64,000 nucleotides of DNA, from NCBI GenBank assembly GCA_035771175.1, contig CM069612.1:31127741-31191740 (forward strand). Direction: 5' to 3'. Source of the DNA: Paratinospora sagittata (taxonomy: Eukaryota > Streptophyta > Magnoliopsida > Ranunculales > Menispermaceae). The number at the start of each line of letters is the position of its first letter. Position 1 is the stretch's first letter. Under the pieces are notes generated by a model. It worked only from the letters and a program-made list of their open reading frames with translations. It was not told the DNA's origin and ran no database searches. The position numbers were made by a program, and so were the translations under genes. Shown here in pieces: positions 10,801-21,562 of this stretch.

Positions 10801-13800
10801 AGAAGGATTCATATCTTCAGAGAAATTTCTTAATTGATGAATAATAGGTTGAAGATGAGAAAATAACCATTTGTGGGACAACTACAACCAGTCTCAGGTA
10901 GGCAGATGACAAGTACCAGCCAAGCTTCTTATTTTTTGTTCTTTTGGTTTCAAGGATTAACCTAAACCTGGAAAGTAATTTGGTTGGTGGAGCTCCATCT
11001 GAGGTGAAAGCTTATGCAGCTAAGACATGAGGGGTTTCAACAACTGAAACTCATATGAAGTGTCACATAGATTTCTAGAAGAAGGGATACAAATCGACAG
11101 TCCCAAAACTTTCTAAGTTGTTTATACCTTTGAAACTTAGTCTATTTCCTCCCCTGTCTGTTACCCCCATCAGCCATATATGCACCTTGCTCTAGAAAAA
11201 AAAAATGCAAATATTTGTTTGGTTTCACATGAAAGAAAAAGAAGTGAATGTTCAAGTGACATAAGGAGGGAAGTTGTTTATATGCTCAAGAGAATCAAGT
11301 ACAAGTGTACAACACAGATATTATCCTTAAAAAAATTAAAATAAAAAATACAACACAGATATTACAGTCACTAAAGTGGCTGACAAATGGCAAGGGGTGC
11401 TTCTGATGCTCATGGCCTACATTTTGATGGCTACACTTAAGTTCTTCAACCATACCTCCAAGTATTACACTGTAGGTAATTGTGGGTACTGATATGCTTA
11501 TTTTGAACTGTGGAACCATAGACTAATGTAGAACTCAAACATGCAGGTTTGCCAAGGACAAACTAATTATTAGGTGAAGTTGATAATTTTTAAATATCAC
11601 TCAGTTATTTATCTTCCAAATCTTTCTGAACTAATTTTCATATCATCAAAACAAAATAGAGGACCAACTGTAGTTTTCTACAGCAATCTTCTCCAAGTAA
11701 ATAACACAGGTAAGTATTGTTACCTGAGCTAGATGATAGCAGTGGGTCCATCCCACCAACATCATGATATATGATTTGAAATTTGGGACACTCCAAAGTT
11801 TTCTTAGCAGTATCTATGAACTCCTGAGCACTTGGGAAGACTGAAGGATTCATTTGATTCAACACATTCCATAATGATGACAGCCAAGGATCCAGAGCAG
11901 CTTCATACCTAAAGAAACCAGTGATTAGCCTCATCATAGACAAAAAGTAATTCTACTAAAAAAATAAAATAGAAATACAGCATTTTTCAAAAAGTGTAAG
12001 TAGGACAACATGAATAAAATTATGACTACAAGATCTTGAAAACATATGCGTACCCACTTGATTTACATACCAAGCCCCGAATAATTCAGTTTTGATTCAA
12101 CATTCAAGCATCAATATTCAATCCTTTATTGAAACTCAAGAAAGGACAACGCTCATGAAAGTTGAACGTTGCTTACAACAAAGACCTTTTTCAACCACAT
12201 GGGGCTATTATACGAATCCGCTTTTTACATCAGCTTCAATAAGACTATAAAATTATACTACAAATAGAAAATATCTTTCTTGATTAATTTAGATCTTCCA
12301 CGCTCTTTCTAACTGACATATTTGATGGGTTCTGTTGTATGTGTCTAAATCATCTTAGTCGATTCTCTTTTTAACTTCAATTGCAGCTACTTCTACCTTT
12401 TTTCGAACATATCCATTTTTAATTTTACTTTTTAATATTTTACCACATATATAGACATCTCAAAATTCCCCCCCTTTTTTTTTGACAACTTAGTGGTATC
12501 CGGACCTTCGGCCCGACTAAATGCCATAAAACATGTTGTATAACTTCCATTAGAAATAACGTTGAACTCCATACCCTGAAGGGTGCTGATCATCTCCCAG
12601 ACATCTCTCAATGATTGGCTTTGCTCCAAGATCTGAAAGTCTTTTGTCCAGCTTCTTGGCAGCAAACTGCAGCCAGGAACACATTGAATTTTTGCACAAT
12701 TAACAATACATAATACATTTTACTTTGTAGACTGAATTCATCTAAACTAACATCCATAAGCAGAAGACATGATGAACTATTCAACCAGAAATTCTCATAA
12801 AAAAACCATGGATTCTAATTTTTTGTTTATTGATTTCACTGCTGGGGAAAAGTTGCCAACAAAAAGAAAAAAACAATAATCAATTCTCCGAACTTAGAGA
12901 TCTCCTACAGTAAAATGCAAACAATTTTTTTTGCAGACTTCCTATGATTACCTGAGCTAATAAATTTTTGTATGTGTCTAAATCAATTCCTATGATTACT
13001 CTTGTAATTAGCAAGAACTCAATCCAAAACAGCACTGCCTAATAGACCTTCACATTACAAAGAAAGCCAAGTCACGCCACAACGCAAAGACGGTTTAAAT
13101 AATTGCTTAGGCCCCCGTCTTCCTGTTATTCTAACCAACTATAATGCAAGATTTAATCTAATTTTACTCAGGTTGTCTTTGCACATCTAGTCTTTTTTTT
13201 CTCTTTTTCAATCTCATCTCTATAAGATAAACTTTTACCGTGCATAATATTAATATCCATGTTTAATTAAACATTGACAACAAGTATTACAGAAAAGAAA
13301 AAGGGATTACATTATATTTCTGATAGCTAGAGTCACCTAATCCAAACACCGCATAGTGGACTCCTTCCAGCCAATGCTGACCAAGATTTTTCTGCAGAAG
13401 CAATCTCCAGAACACCTGAAAATTCACCAAAAATCAGCAAAAAAACTTTAAAAACTCCCAAGCACAATCCAAACCAACGCGTGTTACTAAGAAAAATCAC
13501 CTTCATGGAATCCGGATTATCCCCCTGACCAGTAGTAGAAGCAACAAAAACAACAGTTTCTTCGTTTGGCAATTTACTCTGCAAATGAATAAAGGAACAA
13601 TTACTGAGCCAGATAGCAAGGTTTGTTCGAGAAATTTCGGATAAAAAACGTGGAGTTTACATAGTGATTTTGGAACTGAAATTGAGAAAACCTTACAGCA
13701 TCGAATTCATCCATTGAAAGAACTAAGTAAGGATAGGCTCGGCGTTCTGCTTCACGCCCAACCCGTTCTGCTGCATCTATGGCGTTTCCAGTCTGAGAAG

Positions 13801-13834
13801 CGTATAGTATCAACAATCGCTTCTTATCTTCCAT
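4841..13834 (-). CDS. ATR3: NADPH-dependent diflavin oxidoreductase (TAH18/NDOR1 family)
   Basis: Twelve exons read on the minus strand join in frame to 625 residues: 13834-13697, 13578-13501, 13415-13311, 12666-12575, 11908-11724, 10548-10451, 9882-9808, 9664-9554, 8179-8048, 6433-6314, 5662-5446 and 5367-4841. The N-terminal flavodoxin domain carries the FMN loop ASQTGNA (about 11-17) and STTGQGD. The FAD domain has RAFSISSSP (403-411). The NADPH domain has GPGTGCAPFRG (476-486) and FFFGCRN, and the protein ends in the aromatic EAWS typical of the family. The family passes electrons from NADPH to DRE2/CIAPIN1 in cytosolic iron-sulfur cluster assembly. The length fits the Arabidopsis protein (about 620). 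All introns are GT-AG except intron 9, which appears to be GC-AG. It looks intact. Confidence 0.95.
6434..8047 (-). other. ATR3 intron 9 with a GC donor
   Basis: Reading the minus strand, exon 9 ends TTTGAG and the intron begins GCAAGG. The acceptor is a normal CAG at 6434-6436. Conservation of the RRYFFE/VMSFFATAEHEKE junction fixes both borders. AG|GCAAG is the usual consensus of GC-AG introns. The nearest in-frame GT alternative, 15 bases inside, would add five unconserved residues. Confidence 0.75.
6577..7125. repeat. Tandem duplication, unit ~267 bp, in ATR3 intron 9
   Basis: The block starting near TTTAAAAAAAGATCATATAA at 6591 recurs at 6858, an offset of 267 bases. It continues through shared segments such as AAGGTTCCTCAAGGCAAGTG, and the second copy ends near 7125. 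The copies differ by only a few per cent by eye, which suggests a fairly recent slippage or unequal exchange. There is no coding capacity. Confidence 0.9.
8153..8293 (-). repeat. 24-bp copy of the exon 9 edge inside ATR3 intron 8
   Basis: A perfect 24-base match lies at 8153-8176 (coding, exon 9) and at 8270-8293 (intron 8). On the minus strand the intronic copy follows a pyrimidine-rich stretch and CAG, so it resembles a second 3' splice site. Its frame meets TAA soon after the copy ends. It could be repair filler DNA or a decoy splice site. Confidence 0.8.
8590..9240 (-). mobile_element. LINE fragment (end of reverse transcriptase, zf-RVT) in ATR3 intron 8
   Basis: On the minus strand an open frame of about 136 codons (9225-8815) encodes the zinc-binding module at the C-terminus of plant L1-type reverse transcriptases: FPHWCSFCLQDGESSDHLFF with a following SCHAVRRFW, then MWAIWLERNHRIFNN. 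The rest to about 8600 looks like a LINE 3' UTR, ending near CTCAATAAAATTTCC. No target duplication or A-tail is clear. The element lies in the same orientation as ATR3 and is 5'-truncated, as most LINE insertions are. Plus-strand open frames at 8607-8974 are its antisense shadow. Confidence 0.85.
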
Positions 13835-15120
13835 TGCTTCACTAATTCAACAGTGAAACTTTGGTGGAATTTCGCGAGTATCTTCAGAACCGCAATTGAA
13901 TCAATCTGCAAAAGCTGCTCTACGAGGGAAGAGAGGCGTTCCGCGTTCGAGAGCGAATTGTCTATATGTTCGCGTTCCGTTGTGTATTTACTGGAATAGC
14001 CTCCAAGGATTCTGTTATAATTTGTGTATTTATACCAACCAAAATCGATTTATTTACTGTTTAGTTAAAAATAAATTTAAAATTATAAACATTACTAATG
14101 TTTTTTTTTTCCCAAAAACATTACTAATCTATTTGTTTATAAAAGATAATAATGTTGATTATGAGTGGAAGATAAATAATTATGTGTGTGTGAGAGAGTG
14201 ATTGACTTTTTTGTACCAATTTTTCGACACCGAGGTTGTGTTTAGGGTTTAGAGTTTAGACCAATCCGTTTGAACCAAGTTAAATAACTTATTAACAAAA
14301 ATAAACAATTTACTTATTTAAAAATGTGTAATAAATATAAAAATGTAACTGCATATATAGTTATATATTTTTTCTTTATAATTAGATTAACATGTAGTGT
14401 ATTTATATATTTATGCTCAACATTGTAATTTGAGCTGCCAAGGTGATCTCAAACATTTTAACCCCAACAAACTCAATGGTGCTTAAAGTTCTTTTCCTTA
14501 ATTTAAGAAAAAAAAAAAAAGCCAAAACAAGCTCATATAACTTTTATTTATTTATTTTTATTTTTTATTTCCTTTTCTCTTTTTGTGTTTAGTCATTGTC
14601 CAACTTTGTTAATTTGCAACTAAGATATTGACCCACTGATCCAAACATACTACTTCATCTTATATGGGACATTGAGACATTAATTAACTAGTAACTACTG
14701 TTCATTTACTGTTAATAGAGGACGGGGACAAATGATCTAAATACAGTTGTAGGGCCTTGTGTGATCAGATGATAAGCTAGATGAGACAATATTATAGATC
14801 TATAATAAACATCCATCACCGTTACTCTAGGCGTAGTGCGCAGTACGCCAAATTTTTGTCCCTAAACCCACAGCCCCAACGATGCGCACGATACGCTCTA
14901 TTGTAGTTTAGTTGAGGGCTTTAATAGGTTCAGTCCTCATCACTCCTGACAAAACCCGAGTGTGAGGCAGCAGCAGCTACAGCTGGAGAAAGAGAGCTCA
15001 AGTCTTAAAGATAGCAATATTGACGAGAGCTTCTAGGCTTGAATTCGATCTTCTACAATTAGCGATTCGAGCTCCAGAGCTCCGGTCAGCGTCTAGTTTC
15101 CACGGATCTGTTAATTTGGA
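13835..15120. other. Divergent intergenic/promoter region between ATR3 and the O-fucosyltransferase gene
   Basis: ATR3 starts at 13834 on the minus strand and the next gene is transcribed to the right, so this region should hold both promoters. About 13840-13990 is probably the ATR3 leader and about 14950-15120 the leader of the downstream gene. The middle is AT-rich and I see no coding sequence in it. Confidence 0.5.
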
Positions 15121-15678
15121 GTAAGCTTTTTCAGATCTTTAGTTCACGAATTGATACTCAATAAACCGATCGTCTTTCTTGATCTCTTCGTTTGATCTTC
15201 TTTCATTAATCTCAGTATCAGATCTCTTGTAAGATGTATGTGTGTTGTTCTCCGTTTATTTAGCGAGTTTGACTATATCCATATCTGTTAAGTGCATCGC
15301 ATTGTGTGTCGGTGCTGCGAATCCCACTTCAATTTGTTGATCTATTAGTTTCTTCGCATTTTTTCAGATTTTCTGAAGAAACTCGGATCGTCGCACTAGA
15401 TCCGTGCATGTTCTATTATATCTCCCGGTTTTAGCTGTTCTTTTTTTTTTTTTTTTTTTCTTTTTTCTTTCTCTGAAAAATTGAGTTTGAGTTGTGTTAC
15501 TCGTATTCGTTAAGTTTTGGTATTTTGTTAGGATTCTGGATGAAACTTGAGCAGAATGTCCATGTTTGTCTTGGTCGTATCCTAATTTCAGATCGTTTTG
15601 GCTGAAATTAGAGTGTAGTCCCAGTGGTACTGTTTTCTTTGGCTTTGCTTAAGCATTGATAAATTTTTATAACTGTAG
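15121..15678 (+). other. Probable 5'UTR intron of the O-fucosyltransferase gene
   Basis: GTAAGC at 15121 and AACTGTAG ending at 15678 are good splice borders, and the acceptor lies two bases before the ATG. The segment includes a long T tract near 15440. Leader introns of this kind often raise expression in plants. Transcript data are needed to confirm it. Confidence 0.6.
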
Positions 15679-15680
15679 AG

Positions 15681-17369
15681 ATGCTAGGCCGGTCGTTGCT
15701 TTCTCGATCCGGCAGTTTCAGGGCTGAGAACTTTGGGCAAAATGCCCTTTCTATGATCACAAACCTCTGTTTCACGGCATTTGTACTTGGCGTCTTGATC
15801 TTCACTATTATTGCTGCAACTTACGAGCCTGAGGATCCTCTATTCCATCCTTCTACAAAAATAACCAATTTCCTCATGTCCAATTCCAATGCCACCTTCG
15901 TATCTGATGAAACTGTTATTAAGACTGGAGAGGACTTTGTGGCTCCAAATCAGACAATTTTTTCTGAATTCCTGAATGTTTCGGATGTTTCTGCACCTCC
16001 TTCAAATCTGCCTTCTACTGAATGCGAGGGTGAATGGGATAAGCCGATTGATTGCTCAGATCCAGATATATTTCATTTGATGATGACAGCTGCTATAGAG
16101 CAGTTCAAGGATATTCACTTCTACAGGTTCGGAAAGCCTGTTCCAGGATCCAACTCCAGCAATTGTGACATGGCATGGCGGTTTAGACCGAAAGAAGGAA
16201 AAACTGCTACATTTTACAAGGATTACCGCAGGTTTGTGATTGCTCGGTCTGGGAACTGTAATTACACTGTGGTTGGGATTGGCAATTATCATTCAGGTGG
16301 GAATGCGAGGAAGAAAAAGAAGAATCAAAAGATGTTTGAGAAAATTCAGCCAAAGCAAGAAGAGATTGCCGTTGCTTTACCGGAGGTTGGAGAAATTGTA
16401 AATGACACACTTCCAGTGGTTGAATCGGAAGGTTCATTCAGTCATGGAAAGTACTTAATGTACAATGGCGGTGGGGATAGATGCAAGAGCATGAACCAAT
16501 ACTTATGGAGTTTCTTATGTGCTCTTGGTGAAGCTCAATATTTGAACCGCACATTGATTATGGATTTAAGTATTTGCTTATCTTCGATGTACACTTCGTC
16601 TGGTCAGGACGAGGAAGGGAAAGATTTCAGATTCTACTTTGATTTTGAGCACCTGAGGGAGTCAGCATCGGTGTTGGATCAGAGTCAGTTTTGGGAAGAT
16701 TGGACCAAATGGCAGAAGAAAGATAGGTTGAGTCTCTATCTTGTGGAGGATTTCAAGGTTACTCCAATGAAGCTTGCTGGGGTGGAGGATGCTTTGATTA
16801 TGAGGAAGTTTGGATCGGTGGAGCCAGATAATTACTGGTACAGGGTGTGTGAAGGGGAGACCGAGTCTGTCATCCAAAGGCCATGGCACCTCCTATGGAA
16901 ATCTAGAAGGTTGATGGACATAGTATCGGCTATCGCATCAAGGATGAATTGGGATTTTGATTCTGTTCACATTGTGAGGGGTGAGAAAGCAAGGAACCCA
17001 GAGCTATGGCCTCACTTGGCAGCAGATACTTCACCTGAAGCACTCATCACATCTCTGCATGATAAAATTGAAGATGGTAGGAATGTGTACATTGCAACTG
17101 ATGAACCTGACACTTCCTTCTTTGACCCTTTGAAGGACAAGTACACCACTCACTTCCTTGATGACTACAAGGATCTTTGGGATGAGAACAGTGAGTGGTA
17201 TGCTGATACTACAAAACTGAACAATGGCAATGCAGTGGAATTCGACGGTTACATGAGGGTGTCAGTCGATACTGAGGTGTTCTTGAGAGGGAAAAAGCAG
17301 ATTGAAACTTTCAACGATCTCACGAGTGACTGCAGAGATGGTGTTAACACCTGCCCTTCTTCCACTTGA
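15681..17369 (+). CDS. O-fucosyltransferase-family type II membrane protein
   Basis: A single uninterrupted frame of 562 residues begins MLGRSLLSRSGSFR. A short cytosolic N-terminus with basic residues is followed by one membrane segment (about 27-46, TNLCFTAFVLGVLIFTIIAA), then a Ser/Asn-rich stem with several N-x-S/T sites and a globular domain. That is the layout of a Golgi type II glycosyltransferase. GGGDRCKSM, WSFLCALGEAQYLNRTLIMD, VHIVRGEKARN and YIATDEPD match a plant family annotated as O-fucosyltransferase-like (GT68-related in Arabidopsis). The donor would be GDP-fucose; the acceptor is unknown. A basic KKKKNQK stretch lies near 212-218. No truncation is visible. Confidence 0.85.
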   Translation: MLGRSLLSRSGSFRAENFGQNALSMITNLCFTAFVLGVLIFTIIAATYEPEDPLFHPSTKITNFLMSNSNATFVSDETVIKTGEDFVAPNQTIFSEFLNVSDVSAPPSNLPSTECEGEWDKPIDCSDPDIFHLMMTAAIEQFKDIHFYRFGKPVPGSNSSNCDMAWRFRPKEGKTATFYKDYRRFVIARSGNCNYTVVGIGNYHSGGNARKKKKNQKMFEKIQPKQEEIAVALPEVGEIVNDTLPVVESEGSFSHGKYLMYNGGGDRCKSMNQYLWSFLCALGEAQYLNRTLIMDLSICLSSMYTSSGQDEEGKDFRFYFDFEHLRESASVLDQSQFWEDWTKWQKKDRLSLYLVEDFKVTPMKLAGVEDALIMRKFGSVEPDNYWYRVCEGETESVIQRPWHLLWKSRRLMDIVSAIASRMNWDFDSVHIVRGEKARNPELWPHLAADTSPEALITSLHDKIEDGRNVYIATDEPDTSFFDPLKDKYTTHFLDDYKDLWDENSEWYADTTKLNNGNAVEFDGYMRVSVDTEVFLRGKKQIETFNDLTSDCRDGVNTCPSST

Positions 17370-18334
17370 TTGATATGCCAATTTGGTATTCCTAAAAATC
17401 CTGCTCTTGCTTAGGATTTTTGATTATTTAGTGTATCTTTAGCTATTAAACCCTTCTATTCTTCCCCCTACTCCCTCATCTACTAGTTGCCTTACTTGTT
17501 GAGAACTTATAGCTCTATCTATGGTGGTGCGTATTTGGTATCCTGTAATTCTTAGGAAGCACACACTGTCACAGGTTCTGTACTTGATTTCTAGCTCCTC
17601 AAGAGAACGCATTGGGACGTTTTTTTTGTCTGTCTTTTGATGTTGATGCATTGTCATCTTTGAATTTCACTTTGCTATAGTGTAAGGTATTGTTGGTTGT
17701 TTTACTTGCCATTCAGCCATTTCTATACCACATGAAGGTAATGGATTCACGTGAGGATGAGCCATGGCTCGTATATATCAGAAATGTTAATTGGCACAAG
17801 TCTTTTAAGCAAAAGTATAGTATATATTAATAAATCTGTTATGGAAATGAAAGGTTATTTTTTTTTATGAGAAAAATCTAAATCTTTTTTAAGGGGAATG
17901 ACAGTGACAATGTGTATTTATTTACAAACTGAAATGGAGGTAAAGCATGGTAAGAAGGAAAATTTTTGAAGCTTAAATGAAGCAATTCGTGAATTGAGAA
18001 GAGACTTGCAATACATCTGGCGTGCACTAGTGTGTGTACGCACACACACATCAATTCAATTAAATTTAGCTTCTCTCTTCTTCTTCTTCTTCTTTTTCCC
18101 TAGAGTTGACTTTTATATATATGATAATTTAAAATAAAAATAAAAATTATACAATCTATTTTTTTGTCATTCTATATGGTTGTCACGGATTTTTAATGTG
18201 AAACAAAAAAAGAAAAACACAAGTAATCGTATGCACATTATAACTATGTTAAATTACTCTAAACAAGTCAATATTCAGTGATATTTAATACTCAAAAAAG
18301 AACAAGTCAATATTCTCGGTTTCTTCTACAGTTC
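17370..18334. other. 3' flank and intergenic DNA
   Basis: The first few hundred bases are the presumed 3' UTR of the O-fucosyltransferase gene. The rest is AT-rich, with a short CA run near 18040 and a TTC run near 18075. No gene is seen. Confidence 0.5.
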
Positions 18335-20234
18335 ATGGAGAATGAAATATTGGGTTTTTGGGATTTTCTCTCTGTTACAGAGGAGGAGGATAAGGTTTTT
18401 GAGTTGGAAAATGAAGTTTTAGCAGGAGTAATGACAAATTTCAAAAAATGCCTTTACGCCCATGTTTTATCCCCCAAATATGCAAATAAAGAGATCTTCA
18501 GGGATACAATGACCCACGCTTGGAGAACAGCAAAACCAGTGCTCTTTAAGGAAGTAGGTCCAAATTTGTTTATTCTCCAATTCAACAACCTAGTTGATAA
18601 AAGAAGAGTTTTGGAGAAAGAGCCATGGCATTTCGACAAGGCGTTAGTGGTGTTCACTGAAGTTGAAGAACATAGAAGATCGAAAGATGTGGAAATGGTT
18701 TGGGCAAAGTTTTGGGTCCATGTTTTCGACTTACCAATTGAATGCATGAATAAAGAGGTTGGGAAGATTATTGGTGACGCTCTAGGGTGATTTGAAGACA
18801 TTACGGTAGACCAGAGAAGCTGTTGTTGGGGTCGATCACTAAGAATAAGAGTCTGCATTGATGTTAGGAAAGCGCTCAGGCGTGGCATGAAGATCAAACT
18901 CTCAAAGGAAGTAAACCTATATGGGTATCCTTCAAATACGAGAGACTTCCTGATTTCTGTTATTTTTGTGGTAAAATATCCCATACAATTAAGAACTGTG
19001 AAGATTTCTTGTTGGAAGATAATAAGGAAAAGAAAAGAAGCTTCAATATGGGCCATGGCTCCGATTTTTTGAGGGAGGCAGAAATCGTTCAGAGACGAAG
19101 GTTGGCAACAGTAAAAGTTGCAAAGAGACGAGTTCCATGGAAGTTACTGGAAATGGGGGGATTGGCCGTCCGACGAGTTGCTCCGGTGAAGATCGAGATC
19201 CTTCTGAGCACAGATCTGGTAATGATGAAGATACGTTGCAGAGTGGTGAGCTGCAGGTGGTAGAAATGATGAAAGATAGGTTGACGTTAGAGATGGTGTC
19301 TCATCCAGAAATGATCGTGAACATCACGTGGTAGTCTAGTGAAGAAGCACGCGATTCTTTGGAAGTGGGCCCCTTGCTGGCTATAGATGGTGATGGACGT
19401 CTAACAGTTTCTAATGGGCCTTTTCCTCCTCAGTATGTGGAAAAAGTGGGATTGGATTGTAAAGCCCATTCAGGGAAAGATGTAGAGACTTTTACAAATT
19501 CTAATCTATTAAGGCTGGGCCCAACAAGACAGAACTTAACCTTATCTCAGACAAGAACACAATTGAGAAGGTGACTTCAAGCAAATGGAGGCGTATTCAC
19601 CGTGACATTTTGGCAGCCAATAAGGCTTCAAAATCTGGTGAAGCAGAGGATGATCCATTGAAGATGGGGAAGAGATTAGTTGCTGAAACTCGACAGGTAG
19701 AAAACAACAACTCCAAAAAAATCCAAAATTCTATACCTTTCTCAAAATGATTAAGCATCGACAGGGTCTGCTATGCAGCCCCGCCGATCAAAATAAGGAT
19801 CATCAGCTCGAATGCTCAAGGGCTTGGGAACCAGCGAGCATTTCGAGAATTGCACAGGCTCTTGCGCGAGAAAAATCCCGAGGTCCTTTTCTTAATGGAG
19901 ACGAGGCTTCCCAGACAACGAGTTGAAAATATGAAGTGGATTTTGGTTTTGATGGTTGCATTGCAGGAGATAGGTTGGTACTGGTGGTAGAGTCCTCCTT
20001 TTATGGAGAAATCCAGTGTCAGTTACTCTAAAAACCTTTTCAAGATGTCACATTGCTATTTGGATTGAGTCTGAAGACAATGTTAGATGGCAGTTTACTG
20101 GATTTTACGGAGAAGCCAATGTTTGAGCTAGATGAGCTTCATGGGAATTATTAAAAAGATTGAGAGACCTCCGGATCCGGGTTGGTTAGTCATGGGAGAC
20201 TTTAATGAAATTGTGGAACAATCCGAAAAGAGTG
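18335..20234 (+). mobile_element. Degenerate L1-type LINE, ORF1 and endonuclease start only
   Basis: Reading right, 18335-18790 encodes a DUF4283-type ORF1 domain (KEPWHFDKALVVF, WVHVFDLP), stopped by TGA. The homology continues past that stop and shifts frame into a zinc knuckle at about 18922-19010 (FCYFCGKISHTIKNC, CX2CX4HX4C). From about 19797 the endonuclease N-terminus is recognisable: SNAQGLGNQRAF, then PEVLFLMETRL, and at about 20170-20220 GWLVMGDFNEI. Several stops and frameshifts break it. Homology ends near 20234 in the endonuclease, and no reverse transcriptase follows. It is non-functional. Confidence 0.8.
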
Positions 20235-20339
20235 GTGGGTTACTATTACGATATTACTCTTATTTTAGTTTTTGTAATAGATATATATTTGATGGTTGTG
20301 AATGGAAAGGGGAGAGGAAAATTAGTAGAGAATTTGACA

Positions 20340-20352
20340 TGGTATCAGAGCC
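20340..20352 (+). other. Primer-binding-site-like motif (initiator Met tRNA)
   Basis: TGGTATCAGAGCC is the classic plant LTR-retrotransposon primer binding site and is preceded by CA, as expected at an LTR end. The roughly 105 bases between the LINE break and this motif could be a very short LTR. I find no second copy of that stretch nearby, so the host element is not proven. Confidence 0.5.
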
Positions 20353-20388
20353 TTCAGATTCGCCGCCGTCAAATCCACGCCGGAGCAG

Positions 20389-20930
20389 ATAACCCGAAAC
20401 TTCAGATCTAGTGTTGATCTGGCCAACATCGGGGGCGACACCAGGAGTTTCGACGATATCGTAGAGAGCGAGCTTGGAAACAAGAGGGTTCAGCTTCATG
20501 AGAAGAGCCAGAGGCTGCCCGATCCCGCCGGCGGCTCCGAAAATCGCAACTTTTCGGTCCGGACTCGATTGAGAAGAGAAGGATCGACGGAGCAGATGAG
20601 ACGATGACAAAGATCCAGACGAAGAAGAAGAAGAACTTCTTAGGGCTGATTCGACGGATCCGAGCATCGAAGCCCTCATTTTTCAGCTGGCAGCGACTGA
20701 GAAATATCAAAAAAAAAAAAAAAAAAAAACAAACGAGAGAGGGAGGAGAACAAGATCTCTCTCCGCCATTAAAACCTTTCAAGTGCAGATTTTCCTCAAA
20801 AATCACTTGAGATTTTTCGAAATTTCTGGCGATTTTGATCATCTTCGAAACCCTAGCTTTTGAATCCACTATTTAAAACCCACGTTTACAACTCTTTTGT
20901 TTTTTGTGGATCGGATCGGATCTGGAGACA
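20389..20930 (-). pseudogene. 5' fragment of a mitochondrial malate dehydrogenase gene
   Basis: On the minus strand, ATG at 20679 opens a serine-rich mitochondrial targeting peptide ([11 protein letters not shown]) followed by the NAD-binding start of malate dehydrogenase, [15 protein letters not shown] and LALYDI..TPGV. Homology stops after [10 protein letters not shown] at about 20390, where unrelated DNA leading into the PBS-like motif begins. The remaining roughly 240 residues, including the catalytic His, are absent. Upstream bases to about 20930 look like the parent's 5' UTR and promoter, with a TTTAAATAG box at about 20870. It is a captured or duplicated gene fragment, not a retrocopy of a whole mRNA. 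Confidence 0.85.
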
Positions 20931-21118
20931 GATCGGAACTTTTGAGATAGGGTTTAGTTGGAGAGAAATCATGGCCGTGTGATGTTTCACAGAGATTGAT
21001 GGGATTTGTGTGAGATTAGAAGAGCGAAGAAGAAGAAGAAGAAGACATTATTGGTTCTGATGATGTTGAAGAGAACTGTAATGGAAGAAGACATTAGTAA
21101 ACATCGAGGAGGAGATTC

Positions 21119-21232
21119 TCGTGTTTTAGATCTTGGTGAACAGTGATAATGAACAGTGGCGGTGAACAGAGAAGGTGAACAGTTGCCGTGGCGGTGAACA
21201 GTGCCGTGGTGAACAGTGGTCGTCGTGACAAT
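21119..21232. repeat. Imperfect short tandem repeats, GTGAACAGTG type
   Basis: The motif GGTGAACAGTG or close variants appears about six times in roughly 110 bases, broken by GCCGTGGC-like spacers. It lies between the malate dehydrogenase fragment and the gypsy element. Its origin is unknown. Confidence 0.7.
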
Positions 21233-21557
21233 ATGTGTTGTGAATTAAGCACTTGCCTTAATAATCCCTCAATTTTTTTCCCCAATACATGATTATAAAA
21301 TAATGAAAAATGCAAGCAATTGGACTCTAGGAAATTTTGTTTTCTAAACTAAAAATTGCAATGGCCCACAAGTTAATAAAGTAAATGCAAATTATTTTAT
21401 TTTATTTTATTTTTGTTAAAATTTTATTCCATGAAAACTCCACGGAGAACAACCTGCTTAACGATAAAAATTAATTCTTTAACGATGCAGGCACAACATT
21501 ATCCTAGATCTATGTAAGTACTAAAAATCAGTAAAGAGCCTTAAAAGCTCCACAACA
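21233..21557. other. AT-rich filler, no gene
   Basis: This segment joins the GTGAACAG repeats to the gypsy insertion site. It holds a TTTTA run near 21395-21415 and no coding sequence that I can support. Confidence 0.5.
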
Positions 21558-21562
21558 CATAT

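Noticed and set aside
10438..10844. Plus-strand open frames over an ATR3 exon
   Set aside because: They overlap exon 6 and its introns, whose minus-strand reading is clearly conserved.
18454..19056. 200-codon minus-strand open frame
   Set aside because: It is the shadow of the LINE ORF1, whose plus-strand DUF4283 and zinc-knuckle homology is clear.
20132..20411. Short plus-strand genes near the LINE end
   Set aside because: One is residual endonuclease and the rest crosses the PBS-like junction and the malate dehydrogenase fragment.
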